Origin: JACOYH01 sp964469735
Lineage (GTDB): Bacteria > Patescibacteriota > Minisyncoccia > Minisyncoccales > MHMH01
Direction of reading: 5' to 3'
Length of the DNA stretch: 5,573 bases
Assembly (NCBI GenBank): GCA_964469735.1
Contig: CAYXYS010000039.1
Span: 1-5,573 of the forward strand
Part shown: positions 1 through 5,471 of the stretch, piece by piece
How positions within the stretch are numbered: the first letter of the stretch is position 1
Layout: every line of letters begins with the position of its first letter
Translations under genes and position numbers: made by a program
The notes under the pieces: generated by a model
Databases searched by the model: none
What the model saw: only the letters and a program-made list of their open reading frames with translations
What the model was told of the DNA's origin: nothing

Positions 1-3000
1 TTAAATTGAGTGAGGCTAAGCCTCCCTCAAAGGTTGAGGTGGCAGATCCGTAAAGGACGATATTGCCGGAACCCAGGATATTGCCAGCCACAGAGAATTT
101 ACTGGAAGGAGTCGAGGTGCCAATACCTACCTTATCTGTAAAGGAGTCTACATACAGGATGTCTGTATCTACAACCAAGGAAGAGTCCAGGGTGGTGGTG
201 GCTGTGGCTCTAAGTTCTCCAGTCACAAGGACGTCGCCGGTGATGTTAGTGGCTCCGGTAATGTCCACTGTGCCTGTAATATCAGCTCCTCCGGAAGTGA
301 CGTAGAGACGGTCTGAGGTGGTAGCTTGCCCTGTAATGCTAACTCCTCCAGATATAATATCTAGAACCTGAGTGCCTCCGGAGGTGATGATGACGTGGTC
401 TGAGGTTTCAGCGTCAATGGTTTCTCCGGTGGCCAAGGTAATTTTGCCCCCCTGGACGTCTATGTCTCCTTCAATTTGAAGGTCTGCTACCGCTCTTCCA
501 TCTGCGTTGGTGACAAGAACGGCAGTGGCTCCAGAGGAAGTGGCGTTGATGGTGATATTGCCCGAATACTGGAGGGTGTCTGTATCCACTCTGCCAGATA
601 CCACTAAGTTGCCAGATTCGTCGATATAGTTGGCTGAAGACTGGAGCTCCAGGTTGCCTATGGGGTTGATGGTGAGCTTGCCAGAGCCTGAGATAGTCTG
701 GTCTCCGAGAAAATGGAGGTCTCCGTCTATCATGGCATTGCCCGTGACAGCTAACTTGGCTGAAGGAGTGGAGGTGGCTATGCCAACATTGTCAGCCGGG
801 TTAAGAAGGATGTCCCCTGCTCCGCCTGAAGAGAGAGTGAGAGCGCCGGCTGAAGATATAGCTCCCGTACCGGAGAGGTATAACGGGAAATTAAAGTTAA
901 ACCTGTCGTATCCTGCGTCCCAATTAAAGAGAGCATGGGGAGTATCAGTGCCGCGGTAAAATCTTAAGGTGGAGGTAGCGTCAGAAACAGCGTCAGAGTT
1001 AATAGTAAAAGTTTCAGAAATAGTCCCAGCGATGGAGGAAGATGCGGCATAAATATTAGTAGCATATACATTACCTACATATATATTAGCCCAGTCTATC
1101 CCCGAACCTCCTATATCTTGCGAACTAGCGGAGGAAGGCATAAGGTTGCCGGAAATAGTCAAATTGCCAGAGCCCAAGATATTCCCGACAACACTTAATT
1201 TCGCCTGAGGGGTGGTTGTTCCTATGCCTACCCTATTCAGAAAAGCGTCTACGTATAATGTGTCTGTATCCACGGCTAAGGAAGAGTCTAAGGTGGTGGT
1301 GGCCGTTGCTGAAAGCTGGCCGGTGATAAAAGTATCGCCGGTTATATTCACTACGCCCGAGGGATTAAGAGTAATATCTCCCGCACCTCCAGAAGAAATA
1401 GTTAGAGCCCCTGTAGCCCTAATGTCATCAGTATCAATAGTAATAGTCCCTCCGAAGGTACCTGTGGCAGCATATATATTAGCCCATCTGTAGCTGGAAG
1501 AGCCCAAGGCGTATGTAACGTCTAAGGCGGGATAGATATTGCCTGTTGTTTTTAGAGGGCCGGCCAGCTCCAGTGGGCCGGATACAGTAGAGGTAGCAGA
1601 ACCGTAAAGAACGATATTGCCAGCACCCAGAATGTTGCCGGCTACAGATAACTTACTGGAAGGAGTTGAGGTACCAATGCCTACTTTGTCTGTAAAAGAG
1701 TCTACGTAAAGGGTGTCTGTGTCTACAATTAAGGAAGAGTCCGGGGTGGTGGTAGCTGTAACATGGAGGGTTCCGGTTATTCCGGTGTTGCCGGTAATGT
1801 CTACTGTGCCCGTGACCGAAGCTCCATTAGCTGTAATATACAGTCTGTCTGTAGTGGTGATACCGTCTACCTGCAACGTACCCTCCACGTCTAAACTGGC
1901 AACAGCCCTACCATCTTCATTTTTTACAAAAACCGTAGTCGGCCCCGATGAAGTGGCGTTAACGGTAATATCTCCAGAGTATTGCAAAGTGCTTGTATCC
2001 ACTCTGCCCGATACCACCAGGTTGCCTGACTCGTCAATGTAGTTAGCTGAAGACTGAAAATAAAAATTGCCCGTTGGGTTAATAGTCAAAGTACCGGCGC
2101 CAGATATTATCCGGTCCCCCAAAAAACGAAGGTCTCCGTCTATCATAACGTCGCCAGTGACAGCTAGTTTCGATGAGGGCGTAGATGTAGCAATACCGAC
2201 ATTGCCATAATATGAGTTAACCAATAAAAGAGGGGTATTGGTATCGGTGGTAGTTCCGAAAGCGGCATTCCCCCAAACATCTAAAAGATATCTCGGGGTG
2301 GTAGTAGCAATACCGAAGCTGGCATTTTGAACAGTCAAATAGTCAGGAGTTTGATCGTCAAAAACTATTCTTCCTTCGGAGGAGCCCAAGCCAATCCATT
2401 TGTCATCTGACATATATATGTTTCCGTACTGGTAGGTATCTGTGGCATGAACGGTATCTGTATATAATGTAGACCAGGAATAAGAAGGAGAACCAAGGCT
2501 GTAAAGAGAATCTTCTTCGGGGATAATGCTTCTAGAAATAGTGGTTCCTAAAATGGTCAGGCCGCTGTGAAAAGTCCCACTACCCCCGGTAGTATTAATA
2601 GTAGGAACAGTAGAGGTTGTTCCGGCTGTTCCAACGTCTAAATAAGATTCGGCTGTCACCTGCCAATACCGGTCCTGACTTCCTTGGCTCCTGCCGTAAA
2701 CCCTATATCCCGAGGAGCCCTGGACTTCGTCCCAAGTAATTGAAACCGCGGTGGTAGTAGCTCCATCCACGGTAGCTGAAACCTCGGTAGAACTGGAAGT
2801 CTCCCCGTTATCGTTAAGAGCCGTAACAACATAATAGTATGTATCGGCAGTTAAGGTACCACTGGAACTAGTGGTCGCCTGAGCGGCAACATTATCAGGA
2901 GCTGAAAGCTTGTTTACCGTTAAGTTGCCCGAATTTAAAGTTAAATTGGCGGGCGAAGAAAGAGTTACGTCGTTTTGAAAGGTGGCTGTTCCCCTAAAAG

Positions 3001-5080
3001 TATTGTTTCCTGTAACAGTCAAATCCCCCCCTATACTGGTATCTCCCTCTGCGTCTATTTTAAATTTTTCCTCATCATCAATGGCTAAAGCCAGCAGAAT
3101 GGTATTGGGGCTGCCAGTAGAAGGATTAATATAAACAGTGCTGCCGGTAATAGCGCTTCCCGGAGTGCCTCGGAATACCGCCTTCCCTCCCGCGTTAATG
3201 CCTCCGGCCAAAGCCATATTCCCCTGAGTACTTATATTTCCTAGGGCGGAAATGTTCCAGCTTTTAGTATCAATAAGCCCTGTATCCCTCTCGCTCCCCA
3301 ATCTAAAGGAACCGTACTGGCCCAAAAATCCGCTGACGCTTAATCCCCCGACTGAAATACTGTTATATGTATTACTTCCATTGGAGGTAATAAAGTGAAG
3401 ATCGAAATCATTGGAATTCATGGAATCAATCATATCGGCGTTGAGATTTTCCACCAGTCCCCGATTACTGGTTTTTATGGTTCCCGATCCCAAATTCAAA
3501 TCAGCCCCGCCGGTTTCAATGCCGCCGAAAGCCCCAAGGGTTCCATACACAAAAAGATTATCCAGGAGTTTGGCCGCCCCCCTTACCATCAACGTCTCCC
3601 CTACCTCAACGTTTCCTTCTAAGTAGACGTCTTCATAAGTTATGTTTCCGTTTTTGGTAACAAAGGCTAAAGTAAATTCCTCTGCGGAGATATCGTCTAA
3701 ATAATCGGCGCTAAGATTTTCTACCGTAGTGGATGACTCCACCACTATAGGGGCGACGCCCTGCTCTACCCAAGACCTTAATTGACCTTTTGTTTCCACA
3801 TGTCCGTATATCGAAATATTTCCGCTTTTATCTAAAAGTAGAACTTCATCTGCATGAGTTCCGGGAATCCGCCCTTGAAGAGTTTCCGCATCTTTGAAAA
3901 AATCTTTTACGGCGACAAGTGTCTTGTCTAAATTACCGAAAGTAACGCCGCCCACCAACAGCATAATGACCACGATGGCGGCGACTGAAACCAAAAGCGC
4001 TTTCGGCAAAGACCGAAATTTTGCATTGGCCCTGCCGTTGAAATCAGCCGCCTTTGCTGTAACGCCCTGCGGCAGAGCAACTTTCGACTCAATGGCTTGA
4101 AGCAATCTTTCCAGGACCCTATCCTCAACCGGTTTTTCTTTGGAAACAGTTTCTTTTTCTTTAATCTCTTTTTTTATCTCTTTTGGCGGTTCTTTCTCTT
4201 GAAGCTGAGGAGCGGGCATTATCGGGGCCGGTTCGGGAATTATCGGCTCTTTTTCGGGCTCTATCTTTTCTTCTTTTATTATTTCCGGCGCCGGTTTTTC
4301 TTTTTTAACTTCCGAAAGAACCGGCTCCGGTTTGGGGGCAGTCTCCCGGGGAATAGCCGGTTTTTCTTTTTTAGCAAAGGCGTCCTTAAGCGGAGAGAAA
4401 AGTTTTTTAAAAAAGCTTTCTCGAGAAGGTTCGGGGGGAAGTTCCGCCATCTGTTCCTGCTTTATTCTCTGCAGGTCTTTAGCCATATTCCGAATGATGG
4501 GTCCGCCTTCTTTTTGGGGGATATTTTGCCAAAGTACCTCTTTTTCGGGAACAGGACTTTCCCCCATTTCTTCTTGGGGAGCGGGCTCTTGCTCGGGAGT
4601 TAATTCTGAAGAAAGTTGTTCTTTCTCGGACCGAAGATATTGTTTATTTTTTTCCGGAGAAAACTCTTCGGGTTCCGGTTTTGTTTCCGAGACTTCTTTT
4701 AGCGGTTCGGGATTTTCGGGAGCGTTGGAGGAAATATCTTTTGGAGGCTCCTGTTCTGGATGATATTGAGCTAAAATTGCCTCCGGAGCGTTTTGCTCTA
4801 CCGGCAAAAAATTAAGTGGTTTTTTAAACTTTCCCTTATAGGAGGAATCAAATAAATGTTTAGGAAGAATAATTTTAATTCCCTGATTATTTAAATACTC
4901 ATTGAGCGCCTCGGCCGTGGTGTACCAATTTCTTCCAAATTTTTTGGCATGAATTTTTCCCTGCCTTGCCAGCAAGCTAAGATACTCCTGTGAGTATGGA
5001 GATGATTTTGCAGCATCCGCTAAAGTGAAATATCCCGGCTCAACTCCTGTTTTTTTATTTTCTTTCTTAGCTTTTCCCAT
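1..5080 (-). CDS. Giant membrane-anchored surface repeat protein with N-terminal helix-turn-helix (3' end outside window)
   Basis: One uninterrupted frame of 1,693 visible codons runs from the ATG at 5078-5080 to the window edge, with no stop seen. The start is fixed by an in-frame TAA at 5102-5104, with no other ATG, GTG or TTG between. Domain order is helix-turn-helix (17-65), Pro/Glu/Lys linker (88-317), amphipathic helix (318-333), membrane helix (361-381), then more than 1,300 residues rich in Gly, Thr, Ser, Asn and Val. There is no cleavable signal peptide. A single internal membrane helix preceded by basic residues predicts N-terminus inside and repeats outside. The repeats (GIGTSTP, LGSSSYRW, VENL.AD, fibronectin-III-like) resemble phage tail fibres and Patescibacteria surface proteins, so a role in attachment is an inference. 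Such proteins may end in a peptidase S74-type chaperone, but that end is not visible. A Shine-Dalgarno match is weak: AAGGGG sits 14 nt before the ATG. Confidence 0.95.
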   Translation of the reverse strand, partial: MGKAKKENKKTGVEPGYFTLADAAKSSPYSQEYLSLLARQGKIHAKKFGRNWYTTAEALNEYLNNQGIKIILPKHLFDSSYKGKFKKPLNFLPVEQNAPEAILAQYHPEQEPPKDISSNAPENPEPLKEVSETKPEPEEFSPEKNKQYLRSEKEQLSSELTPEQEPAPQEEMGESPVPEKEVLWQNIPQKEGGPIIRNMAKDLQRIKQEQMAELPPEPSRESFFKKLFSPLKDAFAKKEKPAIPRETAPKPEPVLSEVKKEKPAPEIIKEEKIEPEKEPIIPEPAPIMPAPQLQEKEPPKEIKKEIKEKETVSKEKPVEDRVLERLLQAIESKVALPQGVTAKAADFNGRANAKFRSLPKALLVSVAAIVVIMLLVGGVTFGNLDKTLVAVKDFFKDAETLQGRIPGTHADEVLLLDKSGNISIYGHVETKGQLRSWVEQGVAPIVVESSTTVENLSADYLDDISAEEFTLAFVTKNGNITYEDVYLEGNVEVGETLMVRGAAKLLDNLFVYGTLGAFGGIETGGADLNLGSGTIKTSNRGLVENLNADMIDSMNSNDFDLHFITSNGSNTYNSISVGGLSVSGFLGQYGSFRLGSERDTGLIDTKSWNISALGNISTQGNMALAGGINAGGKAVFRGTPGSAITGSTVYINPSTGSPNTILLALAIDDEEKFKIDAEGDTSIGGDLTVTGNNTFRGTATFQNDVTLSSPANLTLNSGNLTVNKLSAPDNVAAQATTSSSGTLTADTYYYVVTALNDNGETSSSTEVSATVDGATTTAVSITWDEVQGSSGYRVYGRSQGSQDRYWQVTAESYLDVGTAGTTSTVPTINTTGGSGTFHSGLTILGTTISRSIIPEEDSLYSLGSPSYSWSTLYTDTVHATDTYQYGNIYMSDDKWIGLGSSEGRIVFDDQTPDYLTVQNASFGIATTTPRYLLDVWGNAAFGTTTDTNTPLLLVNSYYGNVGIATSTPSSKLAVTGDVMIDGDLRFLGDRIISGAGTLTINPTGNFYFQSSANYIDESGNLVVSGRVDTSTLQYSGDITVNATSSGPTTVFVKNEDGRAVASLDVEGTLQVDGITTTDRLYITANGASVTGTVDITGNTGITGTLHVTATTTPDSSLIVDTDTLYVDSFTDKVGIGTSTPSSKLSVAGNILGAGNIVLYGSATSTVSGPLELAGPLKTTGNIYPALDVTYALGSSSYRWANIYAATGTFGGTITIDTDDIRATGALTISSGGAGDITLNPSGVVNITGDTFITGQLSATATTTLDSSLAVDTDTLYVDAFLNRVGIGTTTPQAKLSVVGNILGSGNLTISGNLMPSSASSQDIGGSGIDWANIYVGNVYATNIYAASSSIAGTISETFTINSDAVSDATSTLRFYRGTDTPHALFNWDAGYDRFNFNFPLYLSGTGAISSAGALTLSSGGAGDILLNPADNVGIATSTPSAKLAVTGNAMIDGDLHFLGDQTISGSGKLTINPIGNLELQSSANYIDESGNLVVSGRVDTDTLQYSGNITINATSSGATAVLVTNADGRAVADLQIEGDIDVQGGKITLATGETIDAETSDHVIITSGGTQVLDIISGGVSITGQATTSDRLYVTSGGADITGTVDITGATNITGDVLVTGELRATATTTLDSSLVVDTDILYVDSFTDKVGIGTSTPSSKFSVAGNILGSGNIVLYGSATSTFEGGLASLNL
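32..787 (-). repeat. Long repeat module, copy 2 with 47 extra residues (residues 1432-1683)
   Basis: This 252-residue module begins VGIATSTPSAKLAVTGNA and ends NIVLYGSATST, matching copy 1. It has an added segment of about 41 residues between 'IEGDIDVQG' and 'TTSDRLYV' (starting GKITLATGETIDAE, including HVIITSGGTQVLDI) and six extra residues after 'NITGD'. The insert has the same Gly/Thr/Ile beta-strand style as the rest, so it probably adds one or two more rungs to the fibre. Third codon positions are clearly richer in C than in copy 1. Confidence 0.95.
1037..1249 (-). repeat. 'LGSSSYRWANIYA'-type elements between the long modules
   Basis: Three related elements with a conserved Trp lie in the fibre: SLGSPSYSWSTLY (Trp 869, near 2474-2502), ALGSSSYRWANIYA (Trp 1199, near 1467-1510) and DIGGSGIDWANIYVG (Trp 1330, near 1073-1117). 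The listed span covers the last one and its upstream linker. In tail-fibre and surface proteins this phrase typically precedes or separates beta-helical blocks. A second short repeat, SSGGAGDI.LNP, occurs at residues 1229-1240 and 1417-1428. Confidence 0.7.
1160..1303 (-). repeat. Short partial third copy of the module end (residues 1260-1307)
   Basis: The segment ATTTLDSSLAVDTDTLYVD, then AFLNRVGIGTTTPQAKLSVV and GNILGSGNL, matches the C-terminal quarter of the two long modules. It lacks the preceding MIDGDL and SSANYIDESG parts. It shows that the basic unit is a shorter 'DSSL.VDTDTLYVD..VGIGT.TP..K.SV.GNILG' element that was amplified separately from the long module. Confidence 0.9.
1586..2200 (-). 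repeat. Long repeat module, copy 1 (residues 961-1165)
   Basis: This 205-residue module begins VGIATSTPSSKLAVTGDV and ends NIVLYGSATST. Inside are MIDGDL.FLGD, SSANYIDESGNLVVSGRVDT, LQYSGDITVNATSSG, DGRAVA, TTTDRLY, a GTVDITG element and DSSLIVDTDTLYVDSFTDK. It aligns end to end with the copy at 32-787 except for two deletions relative to it (41 and 6 residues). Protein identity is high while many third codon positions differ, so the duplication is not recent, or the copies came from diverged sources. Confidence 0.95.
2615..2905 (-). other. Domain: fibronectin type III-like (residues about 726-822)
   Basis: The stretch starts SAPDNVAAQATTSSSGTL, then has a strand TYYYVVTALNDNGETSSST, a core SITWDEVQGSSGYRVYGR and a closing YWQVTAESYLDVG. 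The pattern 'YYYVVTALN..GE' followed by 'ITW..V.G..GYRVY' is the signature of fibronectin-III/Ig-like beta sandwiches, with the Trp and Tyr core residues present. It is the only globular, non-repeat domain in the visible extracellular part. It may be a spacer or a ligand-binding module between stalk and fibre; carbohydrate or protein targets cannot be inferred. Confidence 0.65.
3335..3724 (-). repeat. Paired 'VENL.AD' modules (residues 453 onward and 543 onward)
   Basis: Two copies 90 residues apart begin VENLSADYLDD and VENLNADMIDS. Both continue to a phenylalanine-rich strand and a Gly-Asn/Ser turn: F.L.F.T.NG..TY. Similarity is clear over the first 30-40 residues of each and fades after that. 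The 'ENLNAD.LDG' theme is common in tail-fibre and Patescibacteria surface proteins, where it introduces a beta-rich module. These modules are the first extracellular elements after the membrane helix and a short stalk. Confidence 0.8.
3938..4000 (-). other. Transmembrane helix (residues 361-381), N-in/C-out anchor
   Basis: Twenty-one residues, starting ALLVSVAAIV and ending LLVGGVTF, carry no charge and are strongly hydrophobic. They are preceded by the basic stretch RANAKFRSLPK and followed by NLDKTLVAVKDFFKD. The positive-inside rule places the linker and helix-turn-helix in the cytoplasm and the repeats outside. No other segment in the visible protein is long and hydrophobic enough to cross a membrane. 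Confidence 0.92.
4130..4819 (-). other. Region: Pro/Glu/Lys-rich cytoplasmic linker (residues 88-317)
   Basis: About 230 residues are dominated by Pro, Glu and Lys with repeated 'KEKP', 'PEPE' and 'EKEP' phrases and very few aromatic residues, so it is probably disordered and extended. One more hydrophobic island, ESFFKKLFSPLKDAF beginning at residue 221, could be an amphipathic helix or a partner-binding motif. The linker separates the helix-turn-helix from the membrane helix and could span much of a small cell's envelope-proximal cytoplasm. It ends at the amphipathic helix VEDRVLERLLQAIESK (318-333). The codon stream changes from A-rich here to more mixed use in the repeats, which explains the pyrimidine-rich look of the plus strand. 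Confidence 0.85.
4886..5032 (-). other. Domain: excisionase/MerR-like helix-turn-helix (residues 17-65)
   Basis: The segment opens with YFTLADAAKSS, continues with PYSQEYLSLLARQGKIHAKK and closes with FGRNWYTTAEALNEYL. This is the layout of the small HTH_17/excisionase-MerR type winged helix: a first helix with an 'AA' pair, a turn, a recognition helix ending in 'LARQGKI', a basic wing (KKFGRNW), then a closing helix. Proteins of this family bind DNA. Here it sits at the cytoplasmic end of a membrane protein, so it may bind DNA at the membrane, control its own gene, or have become a protein-interaction domain. The family match is by eye. Confidence 0.72.
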
Positions 5081-5083
5081 ATA

Positions 5084-5112
5084 TTGACAAACGGCCCCTT
5101 TTTAAGTAAAAT
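5084..5112 (+). promoter_or_regulatory. Rightward promoter inside the giant gene's leader
   Basis: On the plus strand, TTGACA (5084-5089) is separated by exactly 17 bases from TAAAAT (5107-5112, five of six). It begins four bases before the giant gene's ATG and overlaps its ribosome-binding region. The predicted start is 5118-5120, the first base of the hairpin-forming element at 5119-5190. There is no protein-coding start downstream, so any product would be a short non-coding RNA antisense to the leader. Confidence 0.5.
5095..5100 (-). promoter_or_regulatory. Weak, distant Shine-Dalgarno-like AAGGGG
   Basis: On the minus strand AAGGGG lies 14 nt before the ATG at 5080, further than the usual 5-9 nt. 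The bases nearer the ATG are TTTGTCAATAT, with no purine-rich stretch. Initiation may be weak or independent of Shine-Dalgarno pairing. The start is still secure because of the in-frame TAA at 5102-5104. Confidence 0.35.
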
Positions 5113-5118
5113 ATGGAT

Positions 5119-5190
5119 GAAGACCCAATATAAAATCGGCTTTAAAGTTTTACAGCTAGAGGTTGATTTTTAACGGGTCTTCTTTTTTTT
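5119..5190 (+). ncRNA. Candidate short antisense RNA with its own terminator
   Basis: The element begins at the predicted start of the rightward promoter and ends with eight T (5183-5190). Its ends are perfectly complementary: GAAGACCC (5119-5126) with GGGTCTTC (5175-5182). Inside, AAAATC (5132-5137) can pair with GATTTT (5165-5170), and GGCT (5138-5141) with AGCT (5154-5157, one G-U). The result would be a 65-72 nt RNA folded as one long irregular hairpin, fully antisense to the giant gene's leader. It matches no RNA family I recognise and lacks tRNA arms. Alternatively it is only a leader structure on the minus strand, or a terminator for stray plus-strand transcripts. Confidence 0.35.
5175..5190 (+). 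terminator. 3' arm plus T tract of intrinsic terminator-like hairpin
   Basis: GGGTCTTC followed directly by eight T has the form of the 3' half of an intrinsic terminator, with the 5' arm at 5119-5126. The loop between the arms is 48 bases, long for a terminator unless the internal stems form. It would act only on rightward transcription. Confidence 0.4.
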
Positions 5191-5215
5191 AACAAAATTT
5201 AGTCTTTTTTAGTGC

Positions 5216-5236
5216 TATCCGATGTCCTATCGGATA
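5216..5236. promoter_or_regulatory. Perfect inverted repeat at the predicted transcript start (operator or 5' stem-loop)
   Basis: TATCCGAT (5216-5223) and ATCGGATA (5229-5236) are perfect 8-bp arms around a five-base centre, GTCCT. The palindrome starts about two to four bases after the predicted start of the leftward transcript. It could be an operator for a dimeric repressor, or fold into a stem at the 5' end of the mRNA. It is not a terminator in either direction, since no T tract follows. Confidence 0.55.
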
Positions 5237-5245
5237 ACTTATCTT

Positions 5246-5274
5246 ATTATCGGTTTTACGAATAAATGTGTCAA
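5246..5274 (-). promoter_or_regulatory. Sigma-70-type promoter for the giant gene
   Basis: On the minus strand, TTGACA (5274-5269, perfect -35) is followed by a 17-base spacer and GATAAT (5251-5246, five of six to TATAAT). The predicted start is near 5238-5240, giving a leader of about 160 nt before the ATG at 5080. This is the best minus-strand match I found upstream of the gene. No transcription data support it. Confidence 0.6.
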
Positions 5275-5305
5275 GGAATCACTGTGGAAAACAGAGCGAA
5301 GGAAG

Positions 5306-5435
5306 ATGGAAAAATATCGGATAAATTTAATTTTAATTTTTGCTGTTTTCCGGGGCAATTTCCTGGGCAGCCAAACCCTTGCCTCTGGATCCTTTGGACG
5401 GAAAAAAGAACCCCGGCGCATCCCAATACAAATAA
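5306..5435 (+). pseudogene. Possible remnant of a small exported-protein gene (frameshifted)
   Basis: An ATG at 5306-5308, preceded closely by GAAGGAAG, opens MEKYRINLILIFAVF, which looks like the start of a signal peptide. In the adjacent frame from about 5340, the reading LLFSGAISWAAKPLPLDP continues the hydrophobic core into an Ala-Ala cleavage-like site and runs to a TAA at 5433-5435. One indel near 5340-5350 would join the two into about 45 residues. I do not recognise the product. The uninterrupted upstream frame instead becomes Arg/Lys-rich and ends at 5471-5473. A non-coding structured element is an equal alternative. Confidence 0.2.
5315..5324. repeat. Second copy of the TATCGGATAA half-site upstream of the promoter
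   Basis: TATCGGATAA at 5315-5324 repeats the ten bases at 5228-5237 exactly, 87 bp apart. The two copies bracket the leftward promoter (5246-5274), one about 40 bp upstream of the -35 and one at the start site. This arrangement resembles paired operator sites; chance recurrence in AT-rich DNA is possible. Confidence 0.4.
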
Positions 5436-5443
5436 CCCGCCCC

Positions 5444-5471
5444 TTGACTCGTTTTTTGCTTAAGCTACAAT
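5444..5471 (+). promoter_or_regulatory. Rightward promoter leading out of the window
   Basis: TTGACT (5444-5449) and TACAAT (5466-5471) are each five of six to consensus, with a 16-base spacer. The predicted start is near 5478. No ATG follows before the window ends, so the gene it serves begins beyond 5573 and has a leader of at least 95 nt. Confidence 0.5.

Noticed and set aside
63..2042. Plus-strand open frames at 63-305, 630-959, 1212-1493 and 1713-2042
   Set aside because: They resemble each other only because they lie opposite the repeated modules of the minus-strand gene. They are mirror products of the repeat, not a gene family.
1..2200. CRISPR or tandem DNA satellite as explanation of the repeats
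   Set aside because: The repeats are long, in frame, diverged at third positions and protein-coding. There are no short identical repeats with unique spacers.
3395..3626. Two overlapping plus-strand frames at 3395-3622 and 3411-3626
   Set aside because: Both are antisense to the well-supported VENL module region, overlap each other, and show no recognisable domain.
3928..4128. Minus-strand 66-residue frame overlapping the membrane-helix region
   Set aside because: It is a shifted reading of the giant gene (Cys/Trp-rich, out of frame) and has no independent start signal.
4097..4763. Plus-strand open frames rich in Phe or Ser/Gly (4097-4603 and 4332-4763)
   Set aside because: They are antisense to the Pro/Glu/Lys linker. 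Lys and Glu codons read backwards give Phe, Leu and Ser runs, which explains their composition. No start signals or family features are present.
5119..5190. tRNA reading of the 72-base element with complementary ends
   Set aside because: The end pairing and length suggest a tRNA, but there is no TTC-containing T arm, no D-arm consensus and no convincing anticodon stem.
5211..5240. Palindrome at 5216-5236 as an intrinsic terminator
   Set aside because: No T tract follows the stem on either strand; the nearby T run lies on the wrong side for plus-strand termination.
5239..5421. Minus-strand 60-residue Arg/Lys-rich frame
   Set aside because: It runs through the predicted leftward promoter, has no ribosome-binding site, and has no recognisable domain.
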